Positions 8,538-16,081 of a DNA stretch of 42,133 nt are shown here, in pieces. A model generated the notes under the pieces. That model was not told the origin of the DNA. It did not search any database and saw only the letters and a list, made by a program, of their open reading frames with translations. This DNA comes from Clostridium sp. (lineage in GTDB: Bacteria > Bacillota > Clostridia > Clostridiales > Clostridiaceae). The stretch's first letter is position 1. Every line of letters begins with the position of its first letter. The translations under genes were made by a program, and so were the position numbers. The stretch spans positions 1 through 42,133 of the forward strand of contig JALEZF010000082.1 in the NCBI GenBank assembly GCA_022773025.1. The letters run 5' to 3'.

Positions 8538-9170
8538 ATGAAGAAAGTTATAGCCATAGTGCTTAGTTTTATAGGAATTATAGTTTTATTTAGTGGATAC
8601 AATAAAAATGTACAAGCAGAGGAAACTCAAGAAAACATGAGTTCTAAGATAATAAGATTTCATGTATTAGCTAATAGTGATAGTGAAGATGACCAAGCTC
8701 TTAAAATTAAAGTTAGAGATAAGGTTTTAGAATATATAGCTCCAAAACTTAAAGAATCAAAATCAAAGGATCAGTCTAGAAATATTTTAATAAGTGAAGA
8801 GGAAAATGTAAGGAATATATGCTTGAAAGTCATTAGAGATAACGGATATGATTATGATGTAGATATACAACTTAACAAGCAGAACTTTCCTGTGAAGACT
8901 TATGGAAATATAGTTCTTCCTCAAGGGGAGTATGAAGCTTATAGAATACTTATAGGAAATGGAGAAGGACAAAATTGGTGGTGTGTTATGTTTCCGCCAT
9001 TATGCTTTGTAGATATATCAAAAGGTGAACCAGCTTACGAAGAAAATGAAAAAAACATGAAGGAAGTCTTGGATGATGATGAGTACAATTTAGTAGATGG
9101 AACTAAAAAAGAAGAAGAGGTAACCTTTGGATTTAAGATAGTAGAAATCATAAAAAGTTTATTTAGCTAA
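8538..9170 (+). CDS. spoIIR: Stage II sporulation protein R
   Basis: Forespore-made signalling protein that crosses to the intermembrane space and triggers SpoIIGA to process pro-sigma-E in the mother cell. The 210-residue product has an N-terminal signal segment (about residues 4-27, ending near VQA), then the family hallmark IIRFHVLANSDSEDDQALKIKVRD, and later GQNWWCVMFPPLCFVD. GGAGAGG lies nine bases before the ATG. It has its own sigma-F-like promoter and a strong terminator, so it is monocistronic. Confidence 0.96.
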   Translation: MKKVIAIVLSFIGIIVLFSGYNKNVQAEETQENMSSKIIRFHVLANSDSEDDQALKIKVRDKVLEYIAPKLKESKSKDQSRNILISEEENVRNICLKVIRDNGYDYDVDIQLNKQNFPVKTYGNIVLPQGEYEAYRILIGNGEGQNWWCVMFPPLCFVDISKGEPAYEENEKNMKEVLDDDEYNLVDGTKKEEEVTFGFKIVEIIKSLFS

Positions 9171-9206
9171 AAGGAACCATGTGAAGAATTTTAAAGAGAA
9201 GAGGGA

Positions 9207-9251
9207 GTGTGCTGTAAAATATATGACTTATTTTACAGCACACTTTTATTT
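9207..9251 (+). terminator. Intrinsic terminator of spoIIR overlapping the opposing gene
   Basis: A 14-bp perfect stem (9207-9220 with 9230-9243), a 9-nt loop, then TTTTATTT on the plus strand. Its 3' arm covers the last codons and stop of the minus-strand glycosyltransferase, so the convergent genes share this element. The minus-strand flank is not T-rich, so termination there is less likely. Confidence 0.88.
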
Positions 9252-10369
9252 GAGGACAAGTAGTCTTTCATTAAATTAATAATATTAGTTCCAGAATGCG
9301 GTTTTGCAAAATCAGAATATCTATCTCTCATTGAATTTAGAAGTTCAGGATTCATTAAAAGATAGCTGATTTTTTTGCTACAGCTCATATCATCGTTAAT
9401 ATGAAAAGCTAATTTATGTCTTAGCAAAAATTCTGAGTTCTTTTCTTCTTGTCCTGGTATTGCTGAAATAAGAAAAAGGGGAATATTACATATCAAAGCT
9501 TCGGAGACTGTAAGACCTCCAGGTTTAGTGATTAAAAGGTCAGAACATCTCATATATTTGTTTACATCATTGGTGTAACCCAGAATACAAGTCTTTATAG
9601 GAGCATCTTTTGCAATTTCCTCTAGAGATATTTTTAGTTTTGTATTATTGCCTGTTATTATGATGATTTGAAAATCTAAATCTATGGTAAGGATGTCTTT
9701 GTAAATTTTTGCGATATCTCCTATGCCTAGACTGCCTCCCATTATCAAAATAGTTTTTTTGCCTTGGGATAGACCTATGGAATCTAAAGTTTCAGCTTTA
9801 GATGAGGAAGTCAAAAATTTAGGGGATACTGGAATACCAAAGGCATAAACCAATGAAGATGGAACTTTTCTTCTTATCATATCAAGCTTCATTTCTTCAC
9901 TGGAAACTATATAGCTGTCTATATGAGGTTGAATCCAAAATTTATGTGGGGCGTAGTCTGTCAATATTGATATTAATGGACATGAAATCTTTCCAGTGGC
10001 TTTCAGGGAGGAAAGCATGTCATTGGAAAAAGGATGAGTAGATACTATGATGTTGGGATGGAAATTATAAATTAAAGAAAGAAGCTTTGGTGATATAAAA
10101 TTTATAAGCTTATTTGATATGGAATAAATTAAATCAGCATTTTCAGTATATTTGTATAAGAAACCAAAGGAAGCTGGGGAGATTTTTAAACTTTTCAAAT
10201 AGGTTCCTATAATGATTTTATCAAGTAGTGGATTTATATAGTTAAAGGTATCTATTATTTCAACCTTAGCTTTTGGATCATCTAATTTTATATAAGATTT
10301 TAAAGAGGAAGCAGCATGCATATGTCCACCTCCTGCAGATATAGAAAATATTAAAACATTCATTATCAT
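9233..10369 (-). CDS. MGDG-synthase-like / UgtP-like glycosyltransferase
   Basis: 378-residue member of the monogalactosyldiacylglycerol synthase / processive diacylglycerol glucosyltransferase family (GT28). These peripheral membrane enzymes transfer a sugar from a UDP donor to diacylglycerol. Visible: N-terminal SISAGGGHMHAASSLKSYI acceptor-side motif, the HPFSNDM segment, IMGGSLGIGDI at the start of the C-terminal domain, and the donor-binding stretch TKPGGLTVSEAL with downstream PGQEEKN. The ATG at 10369 follows AAAGG by six bases; a second ATG two codons later is possible. It is the only minus-strand gene between 1 and 15 kb. Sugar and acceptor are not determined by sequence. Confidence 0.87.
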   Translation of the reverse strand: MIMNVLIFSISAGGGHMHAASSLKSYIKLDDPKAKVEIIDTFNYINPLLDKIIIGTYLKSLKISPASFGFLYKYTENADLIYSISNKLINFISPKLLSLIYNFHPNIIVSTHPFSNDMLSSLKATGKISCPLISILTDYAPHKFWIQPHIDSYIVSSEEMKLDMIRRKVPSSLVYAFGIPVSPKFLTSSSKAETLDSIGLSQGKKTILIMGGSLGIGDIAKIYKDILTIDLDFQIIIITGNNTKLKISLEEIAKDAPIKTCILGYTNDVNKYMRCSDLLITKPGGLTVSEALICNIPLFLISAIPGQEEKNSEFLLRHKLAFHINDDMSCSKKISYLLMNPELLNSMRDRYSDFAKPHSGTNIINLMKDYLSSNKSVL

Positions 10370-10613
10370 CCCATGCCTTTCAACAATAATAAAATTAATT
10401 AGTAAAAGATTTTAAAGATTCAATATTGTACTAACAAATCCTATTATAGTATATGAATGTTAAGAATTATATTAGAAAAAACTAAAAAAAATCTTAAAAA
10501 TAACTTAGAAAGCATGTAAGGGGATTATATAGATATTTAAAGAAGAGCTATTGAAACTTAAGGAAAGTTATTTTAAAATTTTATATAGTACCTGTATAGA
10601 AAGGAATGACGAG

Positions 10614-11024
10614 ATGGATAAAAAAGCTGTGGTATATATAAAGAGTAAGCAAAGTGTTGATGAGGAAGGAATAGAAGTTGTTAGTGCAGGAAAATTTAAA
10701 AAGACAGAATATGGTTTTCTAGTAGCTTATGAAGAAACGGAGCTTTCAGGAATGGAAGGCACAACAACATATTTGAAGATATTTGAAGAAAAGCTTATCC
10801 TTCAAAGAGAAGGGAGCACCTTAGCGGAGTTAGAATTCAAAAAAGGAAATGACAATGTGAGCCTTTATGACACACCATATGGTACTCTTGAATTGAGAGT
10901 GAAGACAAATAGTGTGTTTATGAATGTAGATGACAATGGAGGCAAGATAAGTGTGGATTATGACATATCATTGTCTGGTCAGAAGCCATACAAAACCATA
11001 TTAGATGTAGAGATAAAAGCATAA
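10614..11024 (+). CDS. DUF1934 (YwiB-like) beta-barrel protein
   Basis: 136-residue protein of the DUF1934 / YwiB family, predicted calycin-like beta barrel of unknown function. The ATG at 10614 is chosen because AAGGA lies eight bases upstream and the family starts near here; an upstream ATG at 10551 would add 21 atypical residues. KISVDYDISLSGQKP near the C-terminus is family-like. In B. subtilis ywiB lies upstream of argS and rpoE-pyrG; here argS is absent and pyrG lies one gene away. The 10370-10613 gap upstream is AT-rich, holding the divergent start regions with no convincing promoter. A terminator follows. Confidence 0.8.
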   Translation: MDKKAVVYIKSKQSVDEEGIEVVSAGKFKKTEYGFLVAYEETELSGMEGTTTYLKIFEEKLILQREGSTLAELEFKKGNDNVSLYDTPYGTLELRVKTNSVFMNVDDNGGKISVDYDISLSGQKPYKTILDVEIKA

Positions 11025-11085
11025 AAGGTCCATCATCAATTCAAAAGTTTCAATAAGAGATATAGAATAAGAATAATCTATAGAG

Positions 11086-11127
11086 AATGTTCGTAGGAAG
11101 ATTTATTTCTGCGAACATTTTTATTTT
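11086..11127 (+). terminator. Intrinsic terminator after the DUF1934 gene
   Basis: An 11-bp stem with one G-U pair (11086-11096 with 11109-11119), a 12-nt loop and a T-rich tail (TTTTATTTT). Confidence 0.85.
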
Positions 11128-11235
11128 AGAGAGAAGAATTTTCGCTTGAATTTTGAACTAATGATATGAGAAATGATTAAAAAATGAAAATAGGGACATA
11201 TTCTTAAATAAGATTTAGAAAGGAGTTGTAGAAAA

Positions 11236-11523
11236 GTGCTTAGTGAGGAGAAAATGATACAAATCATTAAATTTATATGTGATAAGAATCATACTTCAAA
11301 TGAGCAGTTAATGAATATTTTAAAAGACAAAGAATATAAGTATTTAACTATTCTTATACTAAAAAAATATGGATACGGTAATCGCTTAGATGAGATGATG
11401 GATTTTAAGAGCAAGAGGTCTGTAAACTACAGTGTAAAAAAGGCAGAAGAAAAATTTTTTATAAATAGTGAATTTAGAGATAAATATTTCAAATTAGAAA
11501 AAGAATTGCAAGATATGATGTAA
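11236..11523 (+). CDS. Hypothetical 95-residue protein upstream of pyrG
   Basis: I do not recognise the family. A GTG start at 11236 follows AAAGGAG with ten bases of spacing. The product is small, highly charged and lysine-rich, probably helical, with no signal peptide or membrane segment. The first half (EEKMIQIIKFICDKNHTS, then NEQLMNILKDKEYKYLTI) reads like a small helix-turn-helix or winged-helix fold; the C-terminus (FKLEKELQDMM) could be a short coiled coil. It occupies the position of rpoE (RNA polymerase delta) in Bacillus, directly before pyrG, but lacks delta's acidic tail. Codon use resembles its neighbours, and the good ribosome binding site supports a real gene. Confidence 0.65.
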   Translation: MLSEEKMIQIIKFICDKNHTSNEQLMNILKDKEYKYLTILILKKYGYGNRLDEMMDFKSKRSVNYSVKKAEEKFFINSEFRDKYFKLEKELQDMM

Positions 11524-11583
11524 GAAATTATATTTTCAAAAAGCTAAAAAAAGACTATCGCGCCAACAAAAAATGTGGTATCA

Positions 11584-11589
11584 TATAAT
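11584..11589 (+). promoter_or_regulatory. Probable -10 element of pyrG
   Basis: TATAAT with no clear TTGACA-like partner 16-18 bases upstream. Transcription would start near 11596, giving a leader of about 90 nt that contains a 7-bp inverted repeat (GAGGTAA 11620-11626, TTACCTC 11645-11651). I see no GGGC start or U-tract terminator of the B. subtilis pyrG attenuator type. Confidence 0.4.
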
Positions 11590-11687
11590 CTATGTTTAAA
11601 AAAAATTTATTCAATTAGGGAGGTAATTACTATTATATGAGATGTTACCTCTGTTGTCAATAAAAATTTTAACTTTAGGAGGATTAT

Positions 11688-13295
11688 ATGAATACTAAGT
11701 ATATTTTTGTTACAGGAGGAGTGGTTTCATCCCTTGGAAAGGGTATTACTGCAGCATCTTTAGGGAGACTTTTAAAGAATAGAGGACTAAAGGTATCTAT
11801 TCAAAAATTTGATCCATATATAAATATAGATCCAGGAACTATGAGCCCATATCAGCATGGAGAGGTGTTTGTTACTGATGATGGAGCGGAAACAGATCTT
11901 GATTTGGGTCATTATGAAAGATTTATTGATGAAAGTTTAACTAAAAATAGCAATATAACTACTGGAAAAGTATATTGGTCAGTTATATCAAAAGAGAGAA
12001 AAGGTGAATACTTAGGGGGAACGGTTCAGGTTATTCCTCATATCACTAATGAAATAAAGTCCAAGGTATATGAAGCGGCAGAAGAGAGTAATGCTGATGT
12101 TATCATAACTGAAATAGGAGGAACTGTAGGAGATATAGAGTCTCAACCTTTCCTTGAAGCTATAAGACAAGTGAAATTCGAAGCTGGAAAGGAAAATGTG
12201 TGCTATATTCACGTTACGCTAGTTCCGTATCTTCATAAAGCAGGTGAGCTTAAAACTAAACCTACTCAGCACTCAGTAAAAGAGCTTAGAAGTATTGGTA
12301 TTCAGCCTGATATTATAGTTTGTAGAACTGAAAAGCCTTTATCAGAGGATTTAAAGAGCAAGATAGGCTTATTCTGCAACATAGAGGGAAGCTCTGTTGT
12401 GCAAAATTTAGATGCAGAAAATTTATACGAAGTCCCATTACTTCTTCAAGAAGAAGGGTTAGATTCTTTGGTTTGTGAAAAACTAAAGTTATCAACAAGA
12501 GAAATAGATAATGAATCCTGGATAAAGATGGTTAAGGGGTTCAAAAATTTAAAAGACGAAGTTAATATAGCACTTGTCGGAAAGTATGTAGAGCTTCATG
12601 ATGCTTATATTTCTGTAGTAGAAGCGTTAAATCATGGTGGTTTAGCTAATAACGTTAAGGTGAATATTAATTGGATCAATGCTGAAGATATAAATGAAAA
12701 AAATGCAGATACCATACTAAAAGACTCACATGGAGTTTTAGTTCCAGGAGGTTTTGGTGACAGAGGTATTGAAGGAAAGATAGGGGCTATAAGATGGGCG
12801 AGAGAAAATAAAATTCCTTTCCTTGGAATATGTCTTGGTATGCAGTGCGCTGTTATTGAATTTGCTAGAAATGTATTAGGATATGAAGGAGCGAACAGTT
12901 CTGAAATAGCTAATGAAACAAAATATCCTGTTATAGATTTGCTTCCAGAGCAAAAGGATATTGAAGAAGTAGGCGGTACTATGAGGCTTGGTGCTTATCC
13001 TTGTAAACTGTCAAAGGACAGTAGGGCTATTGAGGCTTATGGAAAAGATATGATTCAAGAACGACATAGACACAGGTATGAGTTTAACAATGATTATAGA
13101 GAAACTATTGTTAAAGGTGGACTAAACATAACTGGAACTAGTCCTGATGGTAAACTGGTTGAAATTGTAGAAGTGAAAGATCATCCTTGGTTTGTGGGAT
13201 GTCAATTTCATCCTGAATTAAAGTCAAGACCAAATAATCCTCATCCATTATTTACAGATTTTATTAAAAATGCAAAGAAAATAACAAAAATATAA
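11688..13295 (+). CDS. pyrG: CTP synthase
   Basis: Converts UTP to CTP using ATP and glutamine-derived ammonia, the last step of de novo pyrimidine nucleotide synthesis. 535 residues, full length. The N-terminal synthetase domain begins [23 protein letters not shown] (P-loop) and continues with the [27 protein letters not shown] region. The C-terminal class I glutamine amidotransferase domain has GGFGDRG, the nucleophile-bearing [13 protein letters not shown], and the HPE pair in [17 protein letters not shown] sits seven bases before the ATG. Preceded by the unknown 95-residue protein and followed by rho, with only a weak AU-rich hairpin between. Confidence 0.98.
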   Translation: MNTKYIFVTGGVVSSLGKGITAASLGRLLKNRGLKVSIQKFDPYINIDPGTMSPYQHGEVFVTDDGAETDLDLGHYERFIDESLTKNSNITTGKVYWSVISKERKGEYLGGTVQVIPHITNEIKSKVYEAAEESNADVIITEIGGTVGDIESQPFLEAIRQVKFEAGKENVCYIHVTLVPYLHKAGELKTKPTQHSVKELRSIGIQPDIIVCRTEKPLSEDLKSKIGLFCNIEGSSVVQNLDAENLYEVPLLLQEEGLDSLVCEKLKLSTREIDNESWIKMVKGFKNLKDEVNIALVGKYVELHDAYISVVEALNHGGLANNVKVNINWINAEDINEKNADTILKDSHGVLVPGGFGDRGIEGKIGAIRWARENKIPFLGICLGMQCAVIEFARNVLGYEGANSSEIANETKYPVIDLLPEQKDIEEVGGTMRLGAYPCKLSKDSRAIEAYGKDMIQERHRHRYEFNNDYRETIVKGGLNITGTSPDGKLVEIVEVKDHPWFVGCQFHPELKSRPNNPHPLFTDFIKNAKKITKI

Positions 13296-13362
13296 AAAGT
13301 ATGGTATAAAATAGAAAAAATATAGAGGAAATTTCTTCATCAACCTTGAAGTATTTGCAATA

Positions 13363-13427
13363 ATGATTATAATTAAAATGAGTTTCTAAATTTAGTATAA
13401 GAATTTGTTTTAATGATAATAATTTTT
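13363..13427 (+). terminator. Weak AU-rich hairpin between pyrG and rho
   Basis: ATGATTATAATTAAAA (13363-13378) is complementary at 14 of 16 positions to 13408-13423, followed by TTTTT. It has almost no G-C pairs, so it may be a weak terminator or attenuator, or simply AT-rich chance. Confidence 0.35.
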
Positions 13428-13484
13428 AGTGCCACCTAAATATTAAGAATGGTTTTGTAATAATACATAATTGGAGGTGCCGTA

Positions 13485-14909
13485 TTGGTTAATAATAATT
13501 ACGATGACATGACCTTGGTTGAGATTCGTAAAATAGCTAAAGACAATAATTTAAAAAATATAAGTAAGCTAAAAAAAGCGGAGCTTATAGAGGCTATAAA
13601 AAGTTTAGAGTCATCTAATACTAATCAGGTTTCTATAGAGAGAAACGGAGTAGTATTAAAAGAAAAGATAACTCCAAAATCAAGTAATGAAGAAATTTAT
13701 GCAAAGAATGAAAGTGAAACTAAAGTTCAAGTTGATAATCAAGAAGATAAAAGACAAAAATTAAAAACTATGATAAATGAATCGGACTCAGTATCTGGAA
13801 TATTAGATATAAATGAGAATAATAGTTTTGGATTTTTAAGATGTGAGAACTATTTGACTGGAAGCGATGATGTATATGTGTCTCCTTCTCAGATAAGAAG
13901 ATTTAATCTTAGAACTGGTGATGAGGTAAGAGGAAAAGTTAGAACTCCAAAAGAGGGAGAGAAGTTTAAAGCACTTCTTTATGTTGAGAGTGTAAATGGT
14001 GAAAGACCAGAAAGAGCGGTTATGAGAACTCCTTTTGAGAAGCTTATTCCTGTATATCCACAGGAAAGGTTGAGACTAGAAACTGATGATTCAAGAGACT
14101 TGTCTTCAAGGCTAATGGATATAATATGTCCTGTTGGTAAAGGACAAAGAGGTGTCATAGTAGCCCCACCTAAAGCTGGAAAGACTACTTTATTAAAGAA
14201 AGTAGCTCAAAACATATCTAAGAATTATCCAAATGTAAAACTGATAGTGCTTTTAATAGATGAAAGACCAGAAGAGGTTACAGATATGCAAAGGTCTATT
14301 CAAGGGGAAGTTGTTTACTCTACCTTTGATGAGGAGCCTATGAACCATACTAAAGTTGCTCAACTTGTTTTGGAAAGAGCAAAGAGACTTGTGGAGTATG
14401 GAGATGATGTAGTTATACTTTTAGATAGTTTAACAAGACTTGCTAGAGCTTGTAATCTTACAATAACTCCAACGGGAAGAACTCTATCTGGTGGATTAGA
14501 TCCAGGAGCTCTTATAATGCCAAAGAAATTCTTCGGAGCTGCTAGAAATATAGAAAAAGGCGGAAGTCTTACTATATTAGCTACTGCTTTAGTTGAAACA
14601 GGAAGCCGTATGGATGATATGATCTTTGAAGAGTTTAAGGGTACCGGAAATATGGAAGTGCATCTAGATAGAAAGCTTCAAGAAAGAAGAATATTTCCAG
14701 CTATTGATATATACAAATCAGGAACTAGAAAAGAGGAACTTTTATTTACTGATGATGAAAAAGATGCTTCTTTCGCAGTTAGAAGGGTTATGTATAGAGA
14801 TGGAAATATAGATGACGTAACAGAAAATCTTATAAATTATTTATCAAAGACAGCTAATAATGATGAGTTCGTAGAAATGATAAAAAAGAGTGATATTTTC
14901 TCTAAATAA
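13485..14909 (+). CDS. rho: Transcription termination factor Rho
   Basis: Hexameric RNA-dependent ATPase that terminates transcription. The TTG at 13485 is the likely start, five bases after GGAGGTGC. 474 residues. Order: Rho_N helical domain (about 5-42, [15 protein letters not shown]), a charged linker (about 45-100), a cold-shock-like primary RNA-binding domain (NSFGFLR about residues 112-118, [13 protein letters not shown]), and the ATPase core with Walker [14 protein letters not shown] at about 226-238, Walker [15 protein letters not shown], and the [12 protein letters not shown] loop. The linker is longer than in E. coli Rho, as in many Gram-positives. A terminator follows. Confidence 0.97.
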   Translation: MVNNNYDDMTLVEIRKIAKDNNLKNISKLKKAELIEAIKSLESSNTNQVSIERNGVVLKEKITPKSSNEEIYAKNESETKVQVDNQEDKRQKLKTMINESDSVSGILDINENNSFGFLRCENYLTGSDDVYVSPSQIRRFNLRTGDEVRGKVRTPKEGEKFKALLYVESVNGERPERAVMRTPFEKLIPVYPQERLRLETDDSRDLSSRLMDIICPVGKGQRGVIVAPPKAGKTTLLKKVAQNISKNYPNVKLIVLLIDERPEEVTDMQRSIQGEVVYSTFDEEPMNHTKVAQLVLERAKRLVEYGDDVVILLDSLTRLARACNLTITPTGRTLSGGLDPGALIMPKKFFGAARNIEKGGSLTILATALVETGSRMDDMIFEEFKGTGNMEVHLDRKLQERRIFPAIDIYKSGTRKEELLFTDDEKDASFAVRRVMYRDGNIDDVTENLINYLSKTANNDEFVEMIKKSDIFSK

Positions 14910-14941
14910 GAATAATTTTAGATATATGCTCTTAAAACATA

Positions 14942-14995
14942 CAGTGGGTAGTGAGGATTTAATTAATTTTAAAGATTCACTGCCTATTGTTTTGG
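14942..14995 (+). terminator. Intrinsic terminator after rho
   Basis: A 13-bp stem with three G-U pairs (14942-14954 with 14977-14989), a 22-nt partly self-complementary loop, then TTTTGGTT. Confidence 0.72.
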
Positions 14996-15014
14996 TTAAA
15001 ATAAAACTCAAAAA

Positions 15015-15056
15015 ATAAAAAAACCAAATCAAGAAAAACTTGAGATGGTTTTTTCA
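15015..15056. terminator. Bidirectional terminator between rho and rpmE
   Basis: AAAAAACCA and TCAAG on the left pair with CTTGA and TGGTTTTTT on the right, with a two-base internal mismatch and an AAAAA loop. A-runs on one side and T-runs on the other suit both converging transcripts. A short TAAGGAAA/TTTCCTTA inverted repeat (15079-15104) lies just downstream of rpmE but lacks a T-run. Confidence 0.78.
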
Positions 15057-15110
15057 TTGCTCTATGAATCTAAGTAGCTAAGGAAAAACTACGTTCTTTC
15101 CTTAAAAGTA

Positions 15111-15323
15111 CTATTCCTCATTCTTTAAGTTGAATTTCTTATTGAATCTTTCAACTCTTCCGCCAACGTCAACGATCTTTTGACGGCCAGTGAAGAATGG
15201 GTGGCACTTTGAGCATATTTCTACTTTAAGTTCCTTCTTAACAGAACCAGTTGTAAAAGTATTTCCACATGCGCACTTAACCACTGCATCAGTGTGGTAT
15301 TCTGGATGTATGCCTTCTCTCAT
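15111..15323 (-). CDS. rpmE: Ribosomal protein bL31 (zinc-binding form)
   Basis: Large-subunit ribosomal protein. The ATG at 15323 ([10 protein letters not shown]) is chosen because AGAGGTG lies just upstream; a start six codons earlier has no site. The 70-residue product has the C+ zinc motif: Cys17-x-Cys19 and Cys37-x2-Cys40. On the minus strand a near-consensus promoter precedes it. The leader contains a small GCGG/CCGC hairpin (15345-15357). It is convergent with rho and divergent from tdk, the Bacillus rho-rpmE-tdk neighbourhood. Confidence 0.96.
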   Translation of the reverse strand: MREGIHPEYHTDAVVKCACGNTFTTGSVKKELKVEICSKCHPFFTGRQKIVDVGGRVERFNKKFNLKNEE

Positions 15324-15370
15324 TTTGTTCACCTCTTTCAAGTTGCGGTATATCCGCTTATAACTACTAG

Positions 15371-15400
15371 ATTATATCATAAATTTAAAAGTTTAGTCAA
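15371..15400 (-). promoter_or_regulatory. Sigma-A promoter of rpmE
   Basis: Reading the minus strand: TTGACT (15400-15395), an 18-base spacer, TATAAT (15376-15371). The match to consensus is close, as expected for a ribosomal protein gene. Confidence 0.8.
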
Positions 15401-15418
15401 TAGAAAATGAAGTGAGTT

Positions 15419-15429
15419 TATGGTATAAT
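15419..15429 (+). promoter_or_regulatory. Extended -10 promoter of tdk
   Basis: TATG-G-TATAAT matches the extended -10 element (TRTGnTATAAT) that can work without a good -35; none is visible. Start near 15436, about 30 bases before the tdk ATG. Confidence 0.6.
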
Positions 15430-15465
15430 CTTTAAAGATACTGGAAAGCGAAAAGGAGAAAAAAG

Positions 15466-16056
15466 ATGGCTAAACTTTACTTTAGATATGGAGCAATGAA
15501 TTCAGGAAAATCTACAAGCTTAATGCAAGTAGCTTATAATTACGAAGAACGTGGAATGAAGATACTTTTAATGAAGCCAGAAACAGATACAAAAGGTGGA
15601 GATAAAGTTTTATCTAGACTAGGAGTTGCAAGAAAAGTTGATGTTATAGTAAAAAAAGAGGAGAATATATTTAACTTAATAGAAGAAAGATTAAAAAGTG
15701 ATGATATTCATTGTATACTAGTTGATGAGGCTCAGTTCTTGAAGTCACATCATGTAGATGAATTGTTTAAGGTTGCTGTAATGAAAGACGTGCCAGTTAT
15801 ATGTTATGGACTAAGAACAGATTTCCAAATGAATGGTTTTGAAGGTAGCCAGCGCTTGCTTCTTATAGCTCATAGCTTAGAAGAGATGAAGACTATTTGT
15901 GCCTGTGGAAGAAAGGCTGTGCTAAATGGAAGAAAGATAAATGGAAGATTTGTATTTGAAGGAGAGCAGGTTGCAATAGACAAGACTGACAATGTGGAAT
16001 ATGAATCTTTGTGTGGGAAATGCTACTTTGAACAAAAGGATGCATATAGAAAATAA
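15466..16056 (+). CDS. tdk: Thymidine kinase (type II)
   Basis: Phosphorylates thymidine to dTMP in the salvage pathway. At 196 residues it is the typical length. P-loop GAMNSGKST at residues 9-17; DEAQF carries the catalytic Glu (about residue 90); the zinc-binding cysteines are CAC and CGKC (ICACGRKA, LCGKCYF) in the C-terminal lasso region, with YESLC following. The ATG follows AAAGGAG by about eight bases. The YqhQ-PrmC fusion gene begins 25 bp downstream. Confidence 0.96.
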   Translation: MAKLYFRYGAMNSGKSTSLMQVAYNYEERGMKILLMKPETDTKGGDKVLSRLGVARKVDVIVKKEENIFNLIEERLKSDDIHCILVDEAQFLKSHHVDELFKVAVMKDVPVICYGLRTDFQMNGFEGSQRLLLIAHSLEEMKTICACGRKAVLNGRKINGRFVFEGEQVAIDKTDNVEYESLCGKCYFEQKDAYRK

Positions 16057-16081
16057 AAAAATAAGGATAGGTAGGGGAAAT

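Noticed and set aside
15992-16081. Upstream extension of the YqhQ-PrmC fusion
   Set aside because: It overlaps the end of tdk; the DUF1385 family begins near the residue encoded at 16082.
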